Shown here: piece by piece, positions 32,901-45,105 of the stretch
Layout: the number at the start of each line of letters is the position of its first letter
Numbering within the stretch: the first letter of the stretch is position 1
NCBI GenBank assembly: GCA_025765615.1
Contig: JAIVFJ010000009.1
Location: 1 to 64,000 of the forward strand
Direction: 5' to 3'
DNA from: Zopfochytrium polystomum
Lineage: Eukaryota > Chytridiomycota > Chytridiomycetes > Chytridiales > Chytridiaceae
Length of the DNA stretch: 64,000 bases
The notes under the pieces: generated by a model
What the model was told of the DNA's origin: nothing
What the model saw: the letters and a program-made list of their open reading frames with translations, nothing else
Database searches by the model: none
Position numbers and translations under genes: made by a program

Positions 32901-35597
32901 CTCAGCGGAAGCTTGAGTCTTAAATGTGTGGCTGCCCTCGATGGGGCTACGTCCCTCAGTATCTGCAATTTTCAAAGTGAACATTCCTCCTTGCAAATCA
33001 GCTGCAACTCCAGAAACTTGAGCATCAGTCAGAAGAATAGTGCTTTGCGAAAGTGACACAGTTGCATGGATTTCGTAAGGAAACGCTGACAGCGTGGACG
33101 GTTGGCCAACACGCGTTTGAGATGGCCGTGCAGGAATATCGAGGTCCTCGGGTAAAATTATATCTGTCCCGAGGGAGGCAAGTGCGTCCAGTACTTGGGA
33201 TAGACTGGATGCCATTTTGGCATAGTCAACAACTGTGCTGCAAGCGGTTTTCGAGAAGTCGACAAGAATGTTCCCAATATCCAGTCTTGAATGAAAAGAA
33301 ACTGGTATATCGAATGAGGAAGTCTCGGGAATTCCGACATGACTACGCAAAAGTGCATGGCTTAGAAGAAGCAGTCGATCCGCTCGAAGTGGCGGAGAGA
33401 GTGAGGTAGTGTTTGAAACATCACTCCATGACACCACAGATAGAGATCGCAATTCAATTTTAGTGTGCACACTTGAGTCAAAATTTGTGTGCAAATCAGC
33501 CCTCGATGCTGCGTGAGCTTCTGCTCTTTCCTTGCTGAAAATGTCAGCCGTTATGCTTGACATTTGGAGTGCAATAAAAGCATTAGTGGGCACATTCACT
33601 TTTTGAACCTAACCAAGAGTAAGGCGCAGCGTTTGAAGCAAAGGACGTACCATGTAGGAATTAAGGCGAAGTTGAAAAAGCGGATTGATGATTTGAACAC
33701 GGGAAACGACAATAAACATATCCAAAGCCCGACGGGACAACGCTGTCAATCTGTTTGCAAGATTTACACGCTCAAGAACGTCCCGAAACTTGTTGCGCTC
33801 TTTTGGATTAAGCTTGCGGTTACACCGTTGCAAGAAGACTGCGATTGCAATAAGGTCCTCATCCACAATCACTTTCGCCGAATCAAGAATAGCATGTGCA
33901 GTGAAATGACCTTTGATTGTGTCTGGCGTCTTTACAAGAACTTCTCCAAAAAATTCCGATATGATTGGGAGCGAGGCTCGGATTTGAACACTCAACTCTT
34001 GTATTGAGACCATCCGCAGCGTCCTGTCGCGCGCAAGGGTTTCATATTTCTGTGAGACTGCAGGAGCGAGATCAACAACATCCAACTGGAGCCCCGAGAG
34101 TGATACGCCAAGTTCAAACCAAGGAACGAGGCCACCGAAAGCACCAGGTTTCCACTGGGAACTCATCGAAAGCTTTGCAGCATCGAAGCAAATAGATAAA
34201 GACGGTAGCGCTATGTCAGCCTCTGCGGCCAGTCGCACGAGCGGATTCGACAGAACACTGCCAGATTTAAGTTTTGCTGAACACTTCAGCAAAGTTAAAG
34301 AGAGGCTGGATGTGAATTCACCGGGCTCAATCCCGACAAGTAAGAGTGCGAGACGAAGGGCCTTGAATGACTCAGAATGGAAATCATTTGCACTGAATGC
34401 GTCCGAATGAGGAAACTGGAATCGGCCGGGAAGTGAGCTTGCCAGAGGAGAGACTAGAGAGAGGAACATTAACTGGAGAGTCGTGCATGATCACCAACCT
34501 GGAGTTACGGAGAACATTCGGCCAAAGTTGGCCGACCCAGTAGCGCCTGGGGGCGAAGGGAGATGCTTCTTCAGTGTTTCAACTGCTTCCAAGACGTTAT
34601 CCAAATCAAGATTCCACCCATCGAGCACGAGGTCGACGGCAGGGTCCGTAAGATGGCCGTTCACCAGCGAAATCCCGTGCCACACGCGTGCTGTACTCGG
34701 CGCAACTGAATGGGCCAAAATTTGGCGTGCCATCCCGCCGACTTCGAGCTCCACGGTAAACTTCTCCAGCACCACTAGTGCTCCAAACCCATTTACTTGG
34801 GACTTTCCTTTACGGGAGGTCGGGTTTCTCGTCTTCCCAGCCCTATCGTCGCCAAGGCCGTTTAGCCATTGGGTTCCACTACTGGAGCCAGGGGCAGTCG
34901 CCAACAGCGATGAACGATGGACATTCAGACGGAGAGTCATGTCAGGCTCAATGTTGCTGGTGTAGTTGACCGTGAGGTTTTCGAGCTCGACCTCCATTTG
35001 CCACAACACCACATGAACGAGTCCGATTCGAAGTATTCGTCCCACTTTCTCCAGCATCACACGAATGGCCTCCAACGCCGGCAATATTTTCGTCGGATCG
35101 AAGGGCCCACTTGCAGCTGGTTGCTGCGCTGTTGCCTTCGCTGTTGCAACTGGGTCCTCTCGATCAAGATTTGGAGCGAGCGTCACGGACAGCCCCGAAA
35201 TACTCACAAAAAGCCATCGCCTGGTCTTTCGGCGCCACGATATTGAGAGTGAAGCGTCGTCGAGTGAAATCGTGGAAAGGTGGACGGAGGAACTGGAGGA
35301 TCTTGATCCGAGTGGCACCCCAAACTTCAGGCCAGAGAGTGAGATACCGCGTCGAAAGAGCCCAAAGGAGTCAAAGTGGATGACGAATCGAGGCTGCAAT
35401 TTTTGCAGGATCCACGGGGCGATCGCATGAGTGACCACCAGCTTAATCGAGAAGTACGCGACCGCTAGGAACAGGAAGAGGGAGACGAGTCCCGACACCC
35501 CAGCCATCCTCTTTTGACCACCTGACAAGTCAAATTGACTGTTGAAAGTGGCAGTGCCACCCACACAATGGATCGGATGTCCCTGTGGCGGGATCAC
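26956..35597 (-). CDS. Bridge-like lipid transfer protein, Fmp27/Hobbit/BLTP2 family
   Basis: Many exons join in frame on the minus strand, with introns at 33609-33650, 31965-32010, 30837-30885, 27918-27969, 27411-27467 and 27222-27295 plus several not fully resolved at 29.7-30.05 kb. The protein is about 2,700 residues. The N-terminus has a membrane anchor (VSLFLFLAVAYFSIKLVV), as in this family, followed by the long beta-groove region. A GFWDK-type motif (PIGWWDKLRIILHGHNVINF, about 31,330) and a C-terminal region with coiled coil and acidic/Ser-rich insert are present; the end reads AIRAVLANSAALVREKL. Such proteins form long hydrophobic channels between ER and plasma membrane or mitochondria and carry phospholipids; here that is inferred from family. 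One apparent extra base near 31,194 breaks the frame between ISKG and FELILGGSDKAG. The 32-kDa-class exons around it look fully constrained, so I treat the gene as probably functional. Confidence 0.85.
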
Positions 35598-36011
35598 TTC
35601 CGCGCCTGGTCAAAAAAAAAGTAAAAAAGAAAAGATGCAACGTTGTCAATCTGACCATCGGAACGAGAGAAAGGACAAGTTTAACTGTAGTTACCAACGT
35701 TGGTGCAAATGAGGTTCTTATTCCATCAAATCAACCAAAATGAATACCTCAGGGAAAAGAAACAAGAGTAAAGAGCAAGGAGAGAGAAAAGCGGATCAGA
35801 AAAGAAGCGGAGGCTGAGGTTTCGGATGCGGACAGTGCCTTGACTTCCGCAAAGGAAGAAGGTTGATGATGAGATGAACTATTGAAACAACGAAGGGAGA
35901 AAGAAGGCACCACTCGTTAGTTCGACTATGCGCGACGTTAAGACTCGAGCAGAAACGAAAAGAAACGAAAAGTTAAAAACAAAGAAGTTTTGGCACGCGG
36001 CTACCCTGGTT
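35598..36011. other. Intergenic, probable promoter side of the BLTP2-family gene
   Basis: About 410 bp between two minus-strand genes. A-rich and without long frames; it should hold the 3' end of the CBS/PB1 gene and the promoter of the lipid-transfer gene. No specific element recognised. Confidence 0.4.
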
Positions 36012-38745
36012 TCATCGGAAAGCGCGGCCCAGCATGAAAGCACAAACTAGGGCGACTCCCGACCCGATCAGTACTGGCGCAATGAACGAATCGTAGCGTT
36101 GCGCAACTGCTCCATTCTGTAACTGAGAACCATCTGGTGCAACCTGTTGCGACGAAGCCAAAACCATAGCTGTCGAGGCGCCACGGGTTCCGTCACCGCC
36201 AGTGCCCGTGCCCATCTCAGATGTGGTTCCCGTGGAGAAAGAGGCCACCGACTGGGCAAACACATGTCCGGGCATTCCATTGATTGCTTTAGCCAGCATG
36301 GACCCGGCTGCCACAGGAGCTTCACCAGCCGCGAAGACGCGTTGTGAATCGATCGACAACATAACGCGGGCCCAGCCCGCTGCACGCGCCATTTCGACCG
36401 CCTCTTTAACGTCCTCGTCGCTCTCAAGGTGGACATAGTCGCCTTCGTCATCAATATAAGAGAGTGACAGACGCTGTCCACGCACAAGCCCCTCCACTCG
36501 TGGATGATTGGGACCGAGCTTGCTGACTAAAGCTGACGTGAGCGAGGCAAGGCTTTTCGAAGGGCTCAGAATGCGCAGCGTTTTCCCGGTGTCCAAATCT
36601 TTCAATTTGAAGGTGAAGATTGCGGGCAACGCGCTTCCAGTTGTGCTCGGGGCGCCCTCTGGCGGGTTTTCTGACGCGTCTCCAGTACCAGTTATACGTG
36701 ATGCAGAGTCCTCTGGGAATACTGTCAGGTCGTCGGCACCTTCCATGTCCCTCGAGGGAGACGGGGAGAGTGCTTGAAGAGGGTAAGAGGATGACGGTCG
36801 ACGGCCGACCGCGGAACCGCGAGGACCGTGGTAGCTGCCAACCTCCGATCCTCCAAAGTCGGCGGAAGCGTCCCAGAATCTGGTCCACATGGGGCCGTCA
36901 TTCTCGGTTTCGGTTGGCATGGAATTGAGCTTGTGCCGGAGTTAGTTTCAGCAATCGCGTAAAGAAAGTCACCTGAGCCAGCGTTGTGTAAGTGAGTTTC
37001 AGAACGTCAACCAATCCCTCAACCACGCCATTGGCATCAACGACGGGAAGGTGGAGGTACCGGCCAGCTAGAAAACCATAAGAATTCAAAGAAACCAATC
37101 AACACAGTATACCGTGCATCTTGCGTAACGCTTCGAGCATGGGCGTGTCGGGTGTTACACAGTCAGGATGAGGCGTCATGACCCTGTGGAAAGTTTAGCA
37201 AGTTCGTTGACCAAAGCTCGTTGACCAAGGCAAAGACACCAACTTGGAAACAGGCGTGGAGCCAGGATTCTTTCCGGCCGCAACAACTCGCAGAACCAAA
37301 TCTTTTGAAGTGAATATACCGGCAAGGTCTCCCAGTCCATCATCCCCGGCTCCTGCATCAGCATCGAAAACCAAGGCTGCGGTTTCCTTTCCAGCTTTCA
37401 TCCTCTTGACAGCCTCAAGTACTGAGTCGTTTATGGAAACTACTGGGGGTGCACTGCTCTGCTCCGCGAGTAGCCCTGCGAGGTCTGGGCCAGAAAGCTG
37501 TCTTTTCAGCATATCTGCGTACTTCATCATGGCAACGGCAGAGCCAGAGACTGGGGCCCCTGTCTTCATCGCTGCAGACGCAGCATTGCTCCCTGCCTCG
37601 ATCACCGCATCCAGAGCTTTCCTCGAGTTCTCATACGCCCGGTCCAGCTTTTCAAGCGCATCATACAGGCATTTCGTTATGTCTAGTACTCCGACGACGC
37701 CACCACCTCCGTCTTCATCGTCGTCGTCTTGAAGTGTTACAGGAAGATGCCGGAAGTGGCCCGCCACCATCTGGAGCAATTATTAGACTCGAATATAAAC
37801 ACAGTGCTCAGATAACGCTGTTGAACTGACCCTATTCAACGCATCAGCCGCGGAACTCGTATCGGTCACGCTTATTGGGTTGGGGGTCATCACCGAAGAT
37901 AATGTTGTGGTCCTTGGATCTATTTCCTCGGCGACTACTCGAAACGCAATGTCCTTGTCGGTCAGAATGCCGGCCAACTGTCCCTCGGTGTCAACGATCA
38001 ACACGGCATCCGCCCGTTTTGCGGCCATGTATGCGCATGCCTTTGCAAACTTTTAGTTCCGGCCACCACGCAGTCTTCGTTTTACCTCAAAAACGCTGGC
38101 TGTCTGGATCAAAGCGATCGCAGGCGTTGGGTTCATGGATGCGACTGTTCCCTTCTTCGGCCGACCACCAGACCGCTTTTCTGGTTGTGGTTGCGTAGGC
38201 GGTGGAGACTGGTAGCGCTGCGGTTCCGCTGGTGGCGGAGGTTGGGCATATTGCGAAGGCGGCTGAGGCTGCTGTCGTTGTGGGGTAGGCGGTGGCTTTG
38301 AACTTTGTCCAACGGAGGATCCGTTAGGGGAGTCGTAATTTGGAGGGTAACCCCCAACAGCGGATGGAGTTCGAGTGGAATTTGACCGCTGCTTGCTCAG
38401 CTCCGCTTCCACCGATCTTCGAATCGCATCATCCTTGCGCTGGGAGATGCGAGATGACGGGGGTGACTTAACCGATGAAGAGGTGGTGGAGGACGCCGAC
38501 GACATGTTATTGGTGGGGTTGCCTCTGCTCTGCGAGTATCCAGCGTTCGACGAGGGGTTGGACGATGACGAGAGCCGTTTCGAAGCGGCAGAAGATGACG
38601 AAGATCTGTAAGGCGCAGGCGATCCTTCGATATCGGCATCTCGCTCGGATGTCAACCGCCCACCTCCACCGTTGGCGATGATGCTTGAGCTGCCAGGGCC
38701 GACGCTGGTGCGGAGGCCGCCGCCGCCGTGGGAACGAGACGTCAT
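36012..38745 (-). CDS. Four-CBS plus PB1 domain protein, Mug70-like, tail-anchored
   Basis: Six exons join cleanly: 38745-38086, 38040-37831, 37770-37244, 37183-37113, 37067-36973 and 36929-36012 (introns 43-60 nt). The N-terminus is a disordered Ser/Gly/Pro/Gln region. Four CBS motifs follow: AGILTDKDIAFRVV with VMTPNPISV; HFRHLPV with GVLDITKCLYD; AGIFTSKDLVLRVV with VMTPHPDCVTP; and GRYLHLPVVDANG with GLVDVLKL. A PB1 domain comes next (FTFKLKDLDTGKTLRI to YVHLESDEDVKEAVEMA), and the protein ends in a single hydrophobic helix (APVLIGSGVALVCAFMLG) plus RAFR, a tail-anchor pattern. CBS pairs bind adenosyl ligands and PB1 mediates hetero-oligomers. The fungal relative I know is fission-yeast Mug70; its precise role is unclear. 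It shares a divergent promoter with the doublecortin gene. Confidence 0.85.
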
Positions 38746-39053
38746 TTGGACTGTCCCTGTTTGGTCTGCTGTTTTGGTTCAATCCTCTGTCTTCAGGGTG
38801 GCAGTGGTTCGGAGCACCAACAAAACCGACTCGAAGTCTTTGGGACACACCACCAATTTCGCCAATTTTCACTCACCATCGAAGTCCTTTCCCATGTTCC
38901 AAGCCAGACAGCACCTGCCAAAATTTCGTTGAATATTCGGCGAAGTCCTGACGGTAAGCAGCCCACGCCCCCCTCCCAGCCAGAGTCCCCTGCGCAGAAC
39001 AAGACCCTCACTACACCATCTGCTTATTGCTGGCCTTCCCCCGCGTTGAAGAA
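38746..39053. promoter_or_regulatory. Divergent intergenic region between CBS/PB1 and doublecortin genes
   Basis: About 310 bp separate the two start codons. The region must hold both promoters; no TATA box or known motif stands out. Confidence 0.45.
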
Positions 39054-41013
39054 ATGCCAGGCGAAGCGGACGACTCCGTTCAGGGCGTGGCACTTCGACG
39101 CATCAGACTTTTCAAAAACGGCGACGCTTTTACACCGGGGCGGAAGCTCGTTATTTCGCCACGAATTTATCGCAACTTTGAGCAGGTATCGACCGTCGGA
39201 TCTGATGTTTCAGCTGCCCATCGACCAGAAGCAACCTTCTTCGAGCGAAAGCATGCAAATCTTAAGCCCATAACTTCCTTTGGCAACTTTTCGCTTCGCT
39301 TTCAGCTTCTACACAACCTATCCCAGGAAATCAACCTTGTCTCCGGCGCAGTGCGGAAAATATACGCCATTGACGGGACCCCAATCACCGCACTGGACGA
39401 ATTCGAAAATGACCAGGCGTACGTTGCTGCAGGAATGGAGCCGTTCAAGAAGGTTCGCTATCGTGTCCGAAACATTGGGACGGACGAAAACGGGCGGGTC
39501 TACTCGATTGAAGAGCTACCGCCGGATCAGCAGTTCATCAGCGATAAAAAGGCACGGCAATCAAAGAAGCCGTTTGGATCATCATTGAGGCTAGAGGGAA
39601 GACCGAGAATGTCCGCCAAGCAGCTCTTTGGACCGACGGTTTGTTTGGTCTAAGAATTTTGAAGTTGATTTGCTTGAACTCTCACAACGAAATCAGACAA
39701 AAGCTTATAAGATTGCCGTCTTCGTCAATGGAGGCCAGAACTGTACCAAAGTCGTTCTGAATTATCGTAACTGTAAATCACTGGACCAGGTGGGACTGTG
39801 CGCCGCAAAATTCGGAAGCTTGCTAAGATTGAAGCTTTATATTAATGCCAAAGGTTTTGGCTTTGGTGTCACTTTCCCTGGATCGCCGTGTAACCCGTCT
39901 GTATGACGCCGCAAGCGCAGCTCGGATTACGGGATTACACGCGATTTCTGACGAAATGGTTGTTGTGGCGACCTCAGGGGAGAACATGCGCAAGGGAAAC
40001 TACCCCTCACCAAACTGGCACGCCAGCGGAGCAGAATCAAAACGAGAAACACACGATGTGCGTCAATTTGAGGCAACTTGAATTTGACGGTTTGAAATCT
40101 CATATCCACCCTTCCCTTTGACGTCGACACCATCATTTACAGAAGGCATACGGGCTCACTTTCTTTCCAAACGGAGACGCATACAGCCATGGGTACACTG
40201 TTGCGTTCCGCCGCTCCCGATTCCCGAGTCTCAAGAAGGTAGTTCCGCGCCAGCGTTGATAAGCGCCTCTTCACTGACCACCACCCAACGTGCAAACCCC
40301 CAAACAAAAGCTCGTCGACACCCTCAACGCCACAATCCACCTCCTCACGGGACGCATCACCCGCATCTTCACCCTCGACGGCCACCGCATCGAGACCGTT
40401 GACGAGCTGCTCGACCGCAGCGTCCTCGACGCCCGCCTCGCGGCCGCCGGCGACAGCAGCGGCATCGGCGCCGCACCGCCCCAGAGCACGCGCCGCCGCC
40501 GCTGCTTCGTGGTCGTGGCGGGCGACGACGCATTCCTCCGCGTCGAGTACGACGTGAATCGGATAAAGTACAGGCCCGTCGCCGACGGGGAGGGCGGCCG
40601 GAAGCGACCGCCGCAGCAGCGTGCGCCGCCGCCGCCGCTGCCGGATATTCACGTTCGACCGGCGACGGAGCTGCCACGGACTGCGGCGGGGAAGTTTCCA
40701 AAGGTCGGGGAGGACGTTGGGCCGGACTATGGGAGACGGAGCGTTATGGAGCCGGTGGGCGGGGCAAAGACGAGCGAGCGCTCGAGGCAAGGCAGCAATG
40801 ACGCGCGTGGGACTGCCGCTAATGAGAGTAAGTGTCGTGGTTGGCTTGATTGGAGTGCTTACTCTCCTAACATTTAACCGGGCAGAGCCGGCTCGCCCTT
40901 CGAAAGTTCCCTCTATGACAGAAATTGAAGAGGAGAGCTTCGCAGCACATGGTGGTCAGGAAGAGCAGTACGAGGCGGAGCTGAAACACTTTAATGAGCC
41001 AACTGCAGCATAA
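39054..41013 (+). CDS. Three-repeat doublecortin (DCX) domain protein
   Basis: Seven exons fit: 39054-39185, 39306-39638, 39697-39789, 39854-40057, 40143-40238, 40311-40827 and 40886-41013. Repeat 1 has IRLFKNGDAFTPGRKLVISP, then a break in the usual place, then VRKIYAIDGTPITALDEF and YVAAGMEPFKKVRY. Repeat 2 has KIAVFVNGGQNCTKVVL and VTRLYDAASAARITGLHAI. Repeat 3 has GLTFFPNGDAYSHGYTVAF and ITRIFTLDGHRIETVDELL. DCX domains bind microtubules between protofilaments; they are rare in fungi and, as far as I know, kept mainly in flagellated lineages. The C-terminal tail after repeat 3 is Arg/Pro-rich and ends acidic (ELKHFNEPTAA). An in-frame Met at 39027 is an alternative start. It converges with the PH-domain gene, with only 82 bp between stops. 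A microtubule or axoneme role is inferred from family. Confidence 0.8.
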
Positions 41014-41095
41014 ACATAAAGCTGGATTGCTTCTTTTATGTCTCAACATAGAAGGAAAAAAAAAGACTCAGAAAAATAGCGAAGGCATTTGAGTG

Positions 41096-44000
41096 TCAGG
41101 CAAACAAGCTGCGGGCACTGCCAGATACGGCAACCAAGCGGCCGCAAAGAGGAGCCACATTTGACCCGACGTCCTCAAAGATTCTAGTCCACAGCATTCT
41201 CTTCGCTCCCACACTTGGTGGCGCCGACATTATGGAGCGGACGACGCGAACTTCCCACTCCTCACCGCAACCCACCAAATCTCTCCGCATTTCCGGAAAA
41301 CCTGTCCCGATTCCAGTGATGCCCGCATCCTGAAGCTGCCCGACGCGTTCATCGATTGCTCTCAGAATGCGGCCAATAAGATGAGGTATTGAAATGGCGA
41401 CAAAGTGTGCAATATGGTCATCCGATGGAAAAACTGGCTTTCGAGTCTGATCAGTACCGTCTGCATCGCGATCTTGACCCTGCAGTCGGCGGATAACCCG
41501 AGAAATGCCGTTTGAAGCATGAATAACGTCTTCGATAGTGGAGGGATCGAACGGCGGAAGTTTTTGTTTGGCAGCATGTGGAGGAAAGTGAGGGAGCGGA
41601 GCCGGCAGCGGGATGGCATTTGGAAAGTTCATTCCTGCCTGTTGTGGGAAGGGTGGAAAGCCTGGTGGTGCTTGGTTTTGCATTTGGGGGGGAAGTGCAC
41701 CCGGAGGAAATACACCTGGTGGAATTTTCTGGTTCCCTTGCGCTGGACCCAGGTTCATATCAGCAAAAGTCTGCAATAATCCTTGGCTTGAACCAGTGGG
41801 CATAGGGAAAGAGTTCTGCTGCATTCCTGTTGAGTCCGATCTTGTGAGAGTGTTCTTCCGCTGGAGCTGTGGAGCTGGTGGGTCGCTTCGCGACAACCCA
41901 CTCTTTCGAGTCTGTTTGGGTTGGTAGACCGCTGGGATCGCCTGTCCTGACTCTGATAAAATGGACATCCTGTTTTCCTTCTTTCGCTTGCTCTGGGAGA
42001 ACTTCCGTCAAATTGAAAGTCACGCAAAAATATTACAAACAAACCAGTGAACGGCGATGTCCCCCCGTGAAAGGAAACTTGAACCCGCCCTTCTTAGGTG
42101 GCTCCTGCTTCTGGCTACTCGGTTTGGGCTCATCATCCTCATCGTCATCATCGGCTCCAAAGAAGTCTTTAAAGTCATTCGCCTGGAGTTTGAATGCAGG
42201 GAGAGGTGGAGGGAGTGGACCTGCAGGTGGTGGCTCGTTCACTTCCGGCGCTGCTTCTCTTGGCTGGTCCTCCGACAATTTCACGCCGTAGGGCGAAACC
42301 TCGCGTGAACCTTGTCCCTGCCCGGGAGGCTGCAAAGGCATCATTGCGGAGTCATCGCGAGCAGGTTGCATATTAGGGGCACCAGGAAGAATCATGGTTG
42401 TTGGGTGCACGCCGGCGGCGATTGCAGCGCCAAATATGGTAGGACCCCGCATTATTCGACCATCGGGGGCTTTCAGCTCGCCTGGCTTGATTGGTACCGG
42501 CATTCTTCCAGGAGGAAGCGGACGGGGGCCTGCATCGAAAGGCAGGCCAGGCTGGTACGGTTGTTGATGCTCAAATTGAGAGTGTCCCTGGGACGCTTGC
42601 GGCCCTGGTCCGTTGTTTGAGGCTAAGGAGTGACTTCCTAGCCCACGCTCCACTGTGGCTTTCCCCTCGGAAGTGTTTGTGACTGAAAGCACGCTATTGC
42701 GTGCCTCAACATCGCTTTGGATCAGATCAGCCACAGATCGGCGCCACGCTCCCATGCGTGCAAGGGACGAGTGTTTCTGCTCCAACGATTGCTCTTCTTG
42801 AACTTGACTCTCGTAAACTCCGGCCAGTTGCTTCTGGTCTGGAAAGTCGAACATGTCGTCGTCATCAGCGTCAGGTTGATCATTGATGACTTCTTCGTCG
42901 TCTTCCGTCTGCAAAAGGAAGCTAGGATCTTGCAAATGCCTGTCATCCAAATGCATCGGGCGATCTCCACCATGCGCAGACATTCTAGACAGTAAGAAAG
43001 TCCACCGGCGGAATTCGGCAGCAGTCGGGGCTCTTAGAATGTACTCGCGATGCTGCGTCTCAATCACGAAAGTCCTCGAAAGCTTCGATTCAGGATCCTG
43101 CAATGGGTTCTGAGCAAGGGATCGAACTGACACAACCATGGATGAAGAAATGATCCACTAATTTTGTAAGGGTGAGCATTCACCATAGGTACTGGGGACA
43201 GAGATAATTACCTTTGGCATGTGATAGTACTTGGTGTAAATATCTGGATTTCCATAATGATCGGGCTCATTCTCCCCTTCGTAACTAGCAATCAATGGAT
43301 TCGTCAGAGCGGGCATCGGTGGATCTGTTGGATAGAATCGAGTCAATGCTGAGGCGAACTCCTGCGACATGGCAGAATTCTGGTGACGTGCCGGGTCGAA
43401 TGTTAGCAAATTGATGTGTTCCGGTAGCCGCTGACGCTTTGGCGACAAGCAGATAAGAAGGACTCCATCAAAGCGAAAGAGTCTAAGCGAAATAAGCAAT
43501 GGGAGCTGGTTTTTGTACTGCCAAACAAACGAACCCACCTCTTTTGGAATTGGTTCCTTCTGTTCTTCTTCAGCAAAAAGCCCGAAAAAATTACATTGGT
43601 CACGTCTAACGATGGATCAGGACCAGTTTGTCGCTCAATATCTGGAGTTGCGGAGGGGCCACGGCTGGACATCTTTTTCCGTTCTTCAATAGTTGAACTG
43701 ATTTCGCCAGGCATTGAATAGCCTGCCCATCGATCAGGTTCCGGCTCTGTAGCTCCTTGCAACGGTTGCATGGCGTCGTCAACGCGTGGAGAGGGCACAG
43801 AGGCACCGTCTGCTATTCTCTTTAAAACAAGGTCAAGTGCAGCACTGCTGACCTTTGAAATGATCGGCTACATTTGCGGCGGTCCCCTTCGTCGGGCGTG
43901 CCCGTGGCTTCGGAGCTGGAATTGACGGATCATCACCCAATCCACCGTTTGCATCAAAGCTGGGTAGATCAAACTGAGGAGAGAACTGCGTGCATCGAAA

Positions 44001-45105
44001 CAGAATCCAATCAGCTTTCATAGAAGACGTTGAGCCTGGTTACCTCAAAACTCTTCTCAAACAATTCCTCAGCGATTTTTCTGGCTTCGTGGGATATCTT
44101 TGGCTCTGGCTCTTTCTCTCTTAATTGGCCGACTGGTTCCGCATGGATCTCAGGCATTCTCTGCACTGCTTTTGGGGAGGTGACGTATCCACTCGGCTCG
44201 TCGCTGTAATCCGACATTTCTTCGAAAGTGGGGTTGGCCACAATCGGCATTTGCCCCTCCAGATCGGAGTACGTTGTTGAGAATCGAATGCCATGCTAAA
44301 TTGGGAGGAATGATCCGGGCTGGTTGAGCCAAAGGTGGCCCATCGAGCTCACTTTCACTTACAGCTTTGGCGATCGCATCGCTATCGTCCATCTGCCGCC
44401 ACGAGTTGGCAGCAATTGCGGCAGCATCTTGTCGGCTGGGTGGAGGCCCGGTCGCTTGAAACGGTCGCTGACTCTGACTCTGATGGGGCTGATGTATTGG
44501 TTGAAAAGATGTTGCCTGCAGTGGCATGTCCTTCGCGGCCATCGGCATTGGTTGCCTTTGTTGCACCTGGGGTAAGTGGGCCTGTGCTTGGGGATTGAAT
44601 CCATATGCCTGTGAATTCGACAAGGAGTTCTGGCGCTGTAACGATGCCTGTGAATTGGAGAAGGAGTCCCCTCGCTGCAAGGGGGGTTGGGGAGTGTATT
44701 GGGAAGGGGGCTGCGAAAACTGCTGCTGGTACTGCTGCTGATAAGCAAACTGCTGCTGCTGTTGCTGAACTGAGTGAACTGCGGTTGAAATTGCTGTGGC
44801 ATTCCCCCAAACGCAGGACTGTAGCCTGCGGGACCGAAGCCCATCCCGCCTGGGGTGCCCATTGGTCCCCGCATCATGCCGCCACCACCGCCTGCCGCCG
44901 ATGCTGCGGGCGATCCGTTCCATCCTGCACCGCCCGCCGCTCCTCCGCCGCCAAAGCTCCCTCCGGCGCCTCCACTGTAGTAGATCGCCTGAAGGTTCGC
45001 TTCCGCTGAAGAAGGTGTTTCCGGGAAGACCGCCGCCGCCGCCGCATCGCCAGGGTTGGTGGTATGCCCGGCCCCAACACCGCCGCCGCCGAAATGGGGC
45101 ATCAT
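41096..45105 (-). CDS. PH-domain protein with Gly- and Gln-rich N-terminus
   Basis: Starts MMPHFGGGGVGAG (45105), continues Gly/Met-rich, changes to a Gln-rich segment (VQQQQQQFAYQQQ) across a frame change near 44,775, then runs through exons joined by clear introns (GTAAGT to TTTAG at about 44,298-44,364; others near 43,980-44,040, 43,810-43,850, 43,485-43,540, 43,160-43,212 and 41,991-42,034). A PH domain is split by an insertion: VIFSGFLLKKNRRNQFQKR and LFRFDGVLLICLSP form the first strands, about 90 residues follow (LTFDPARHQ to YHMPK), and SKLSRTFVIETQHREYIL plus AAEFRRWTFLLSRM form the last strand and C-terminal helix. The C-terminus has a Pro-rich linker and a helical region (HLIGRILRAIDERVGQLQDAG). 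PH domains bind phosphoinositides or proteins. I do not recognise the full architecture. The frame change could be a small intron or an indel. Confidence 0.7.

Noticed and set aside
44298..44364. Frame break in the PH-domain gene
   Set aside because: A GTAAGT to TTTAG intron joins DAIAKA to HGIRFSTTYSDLEG in frame, so no indel is needed.
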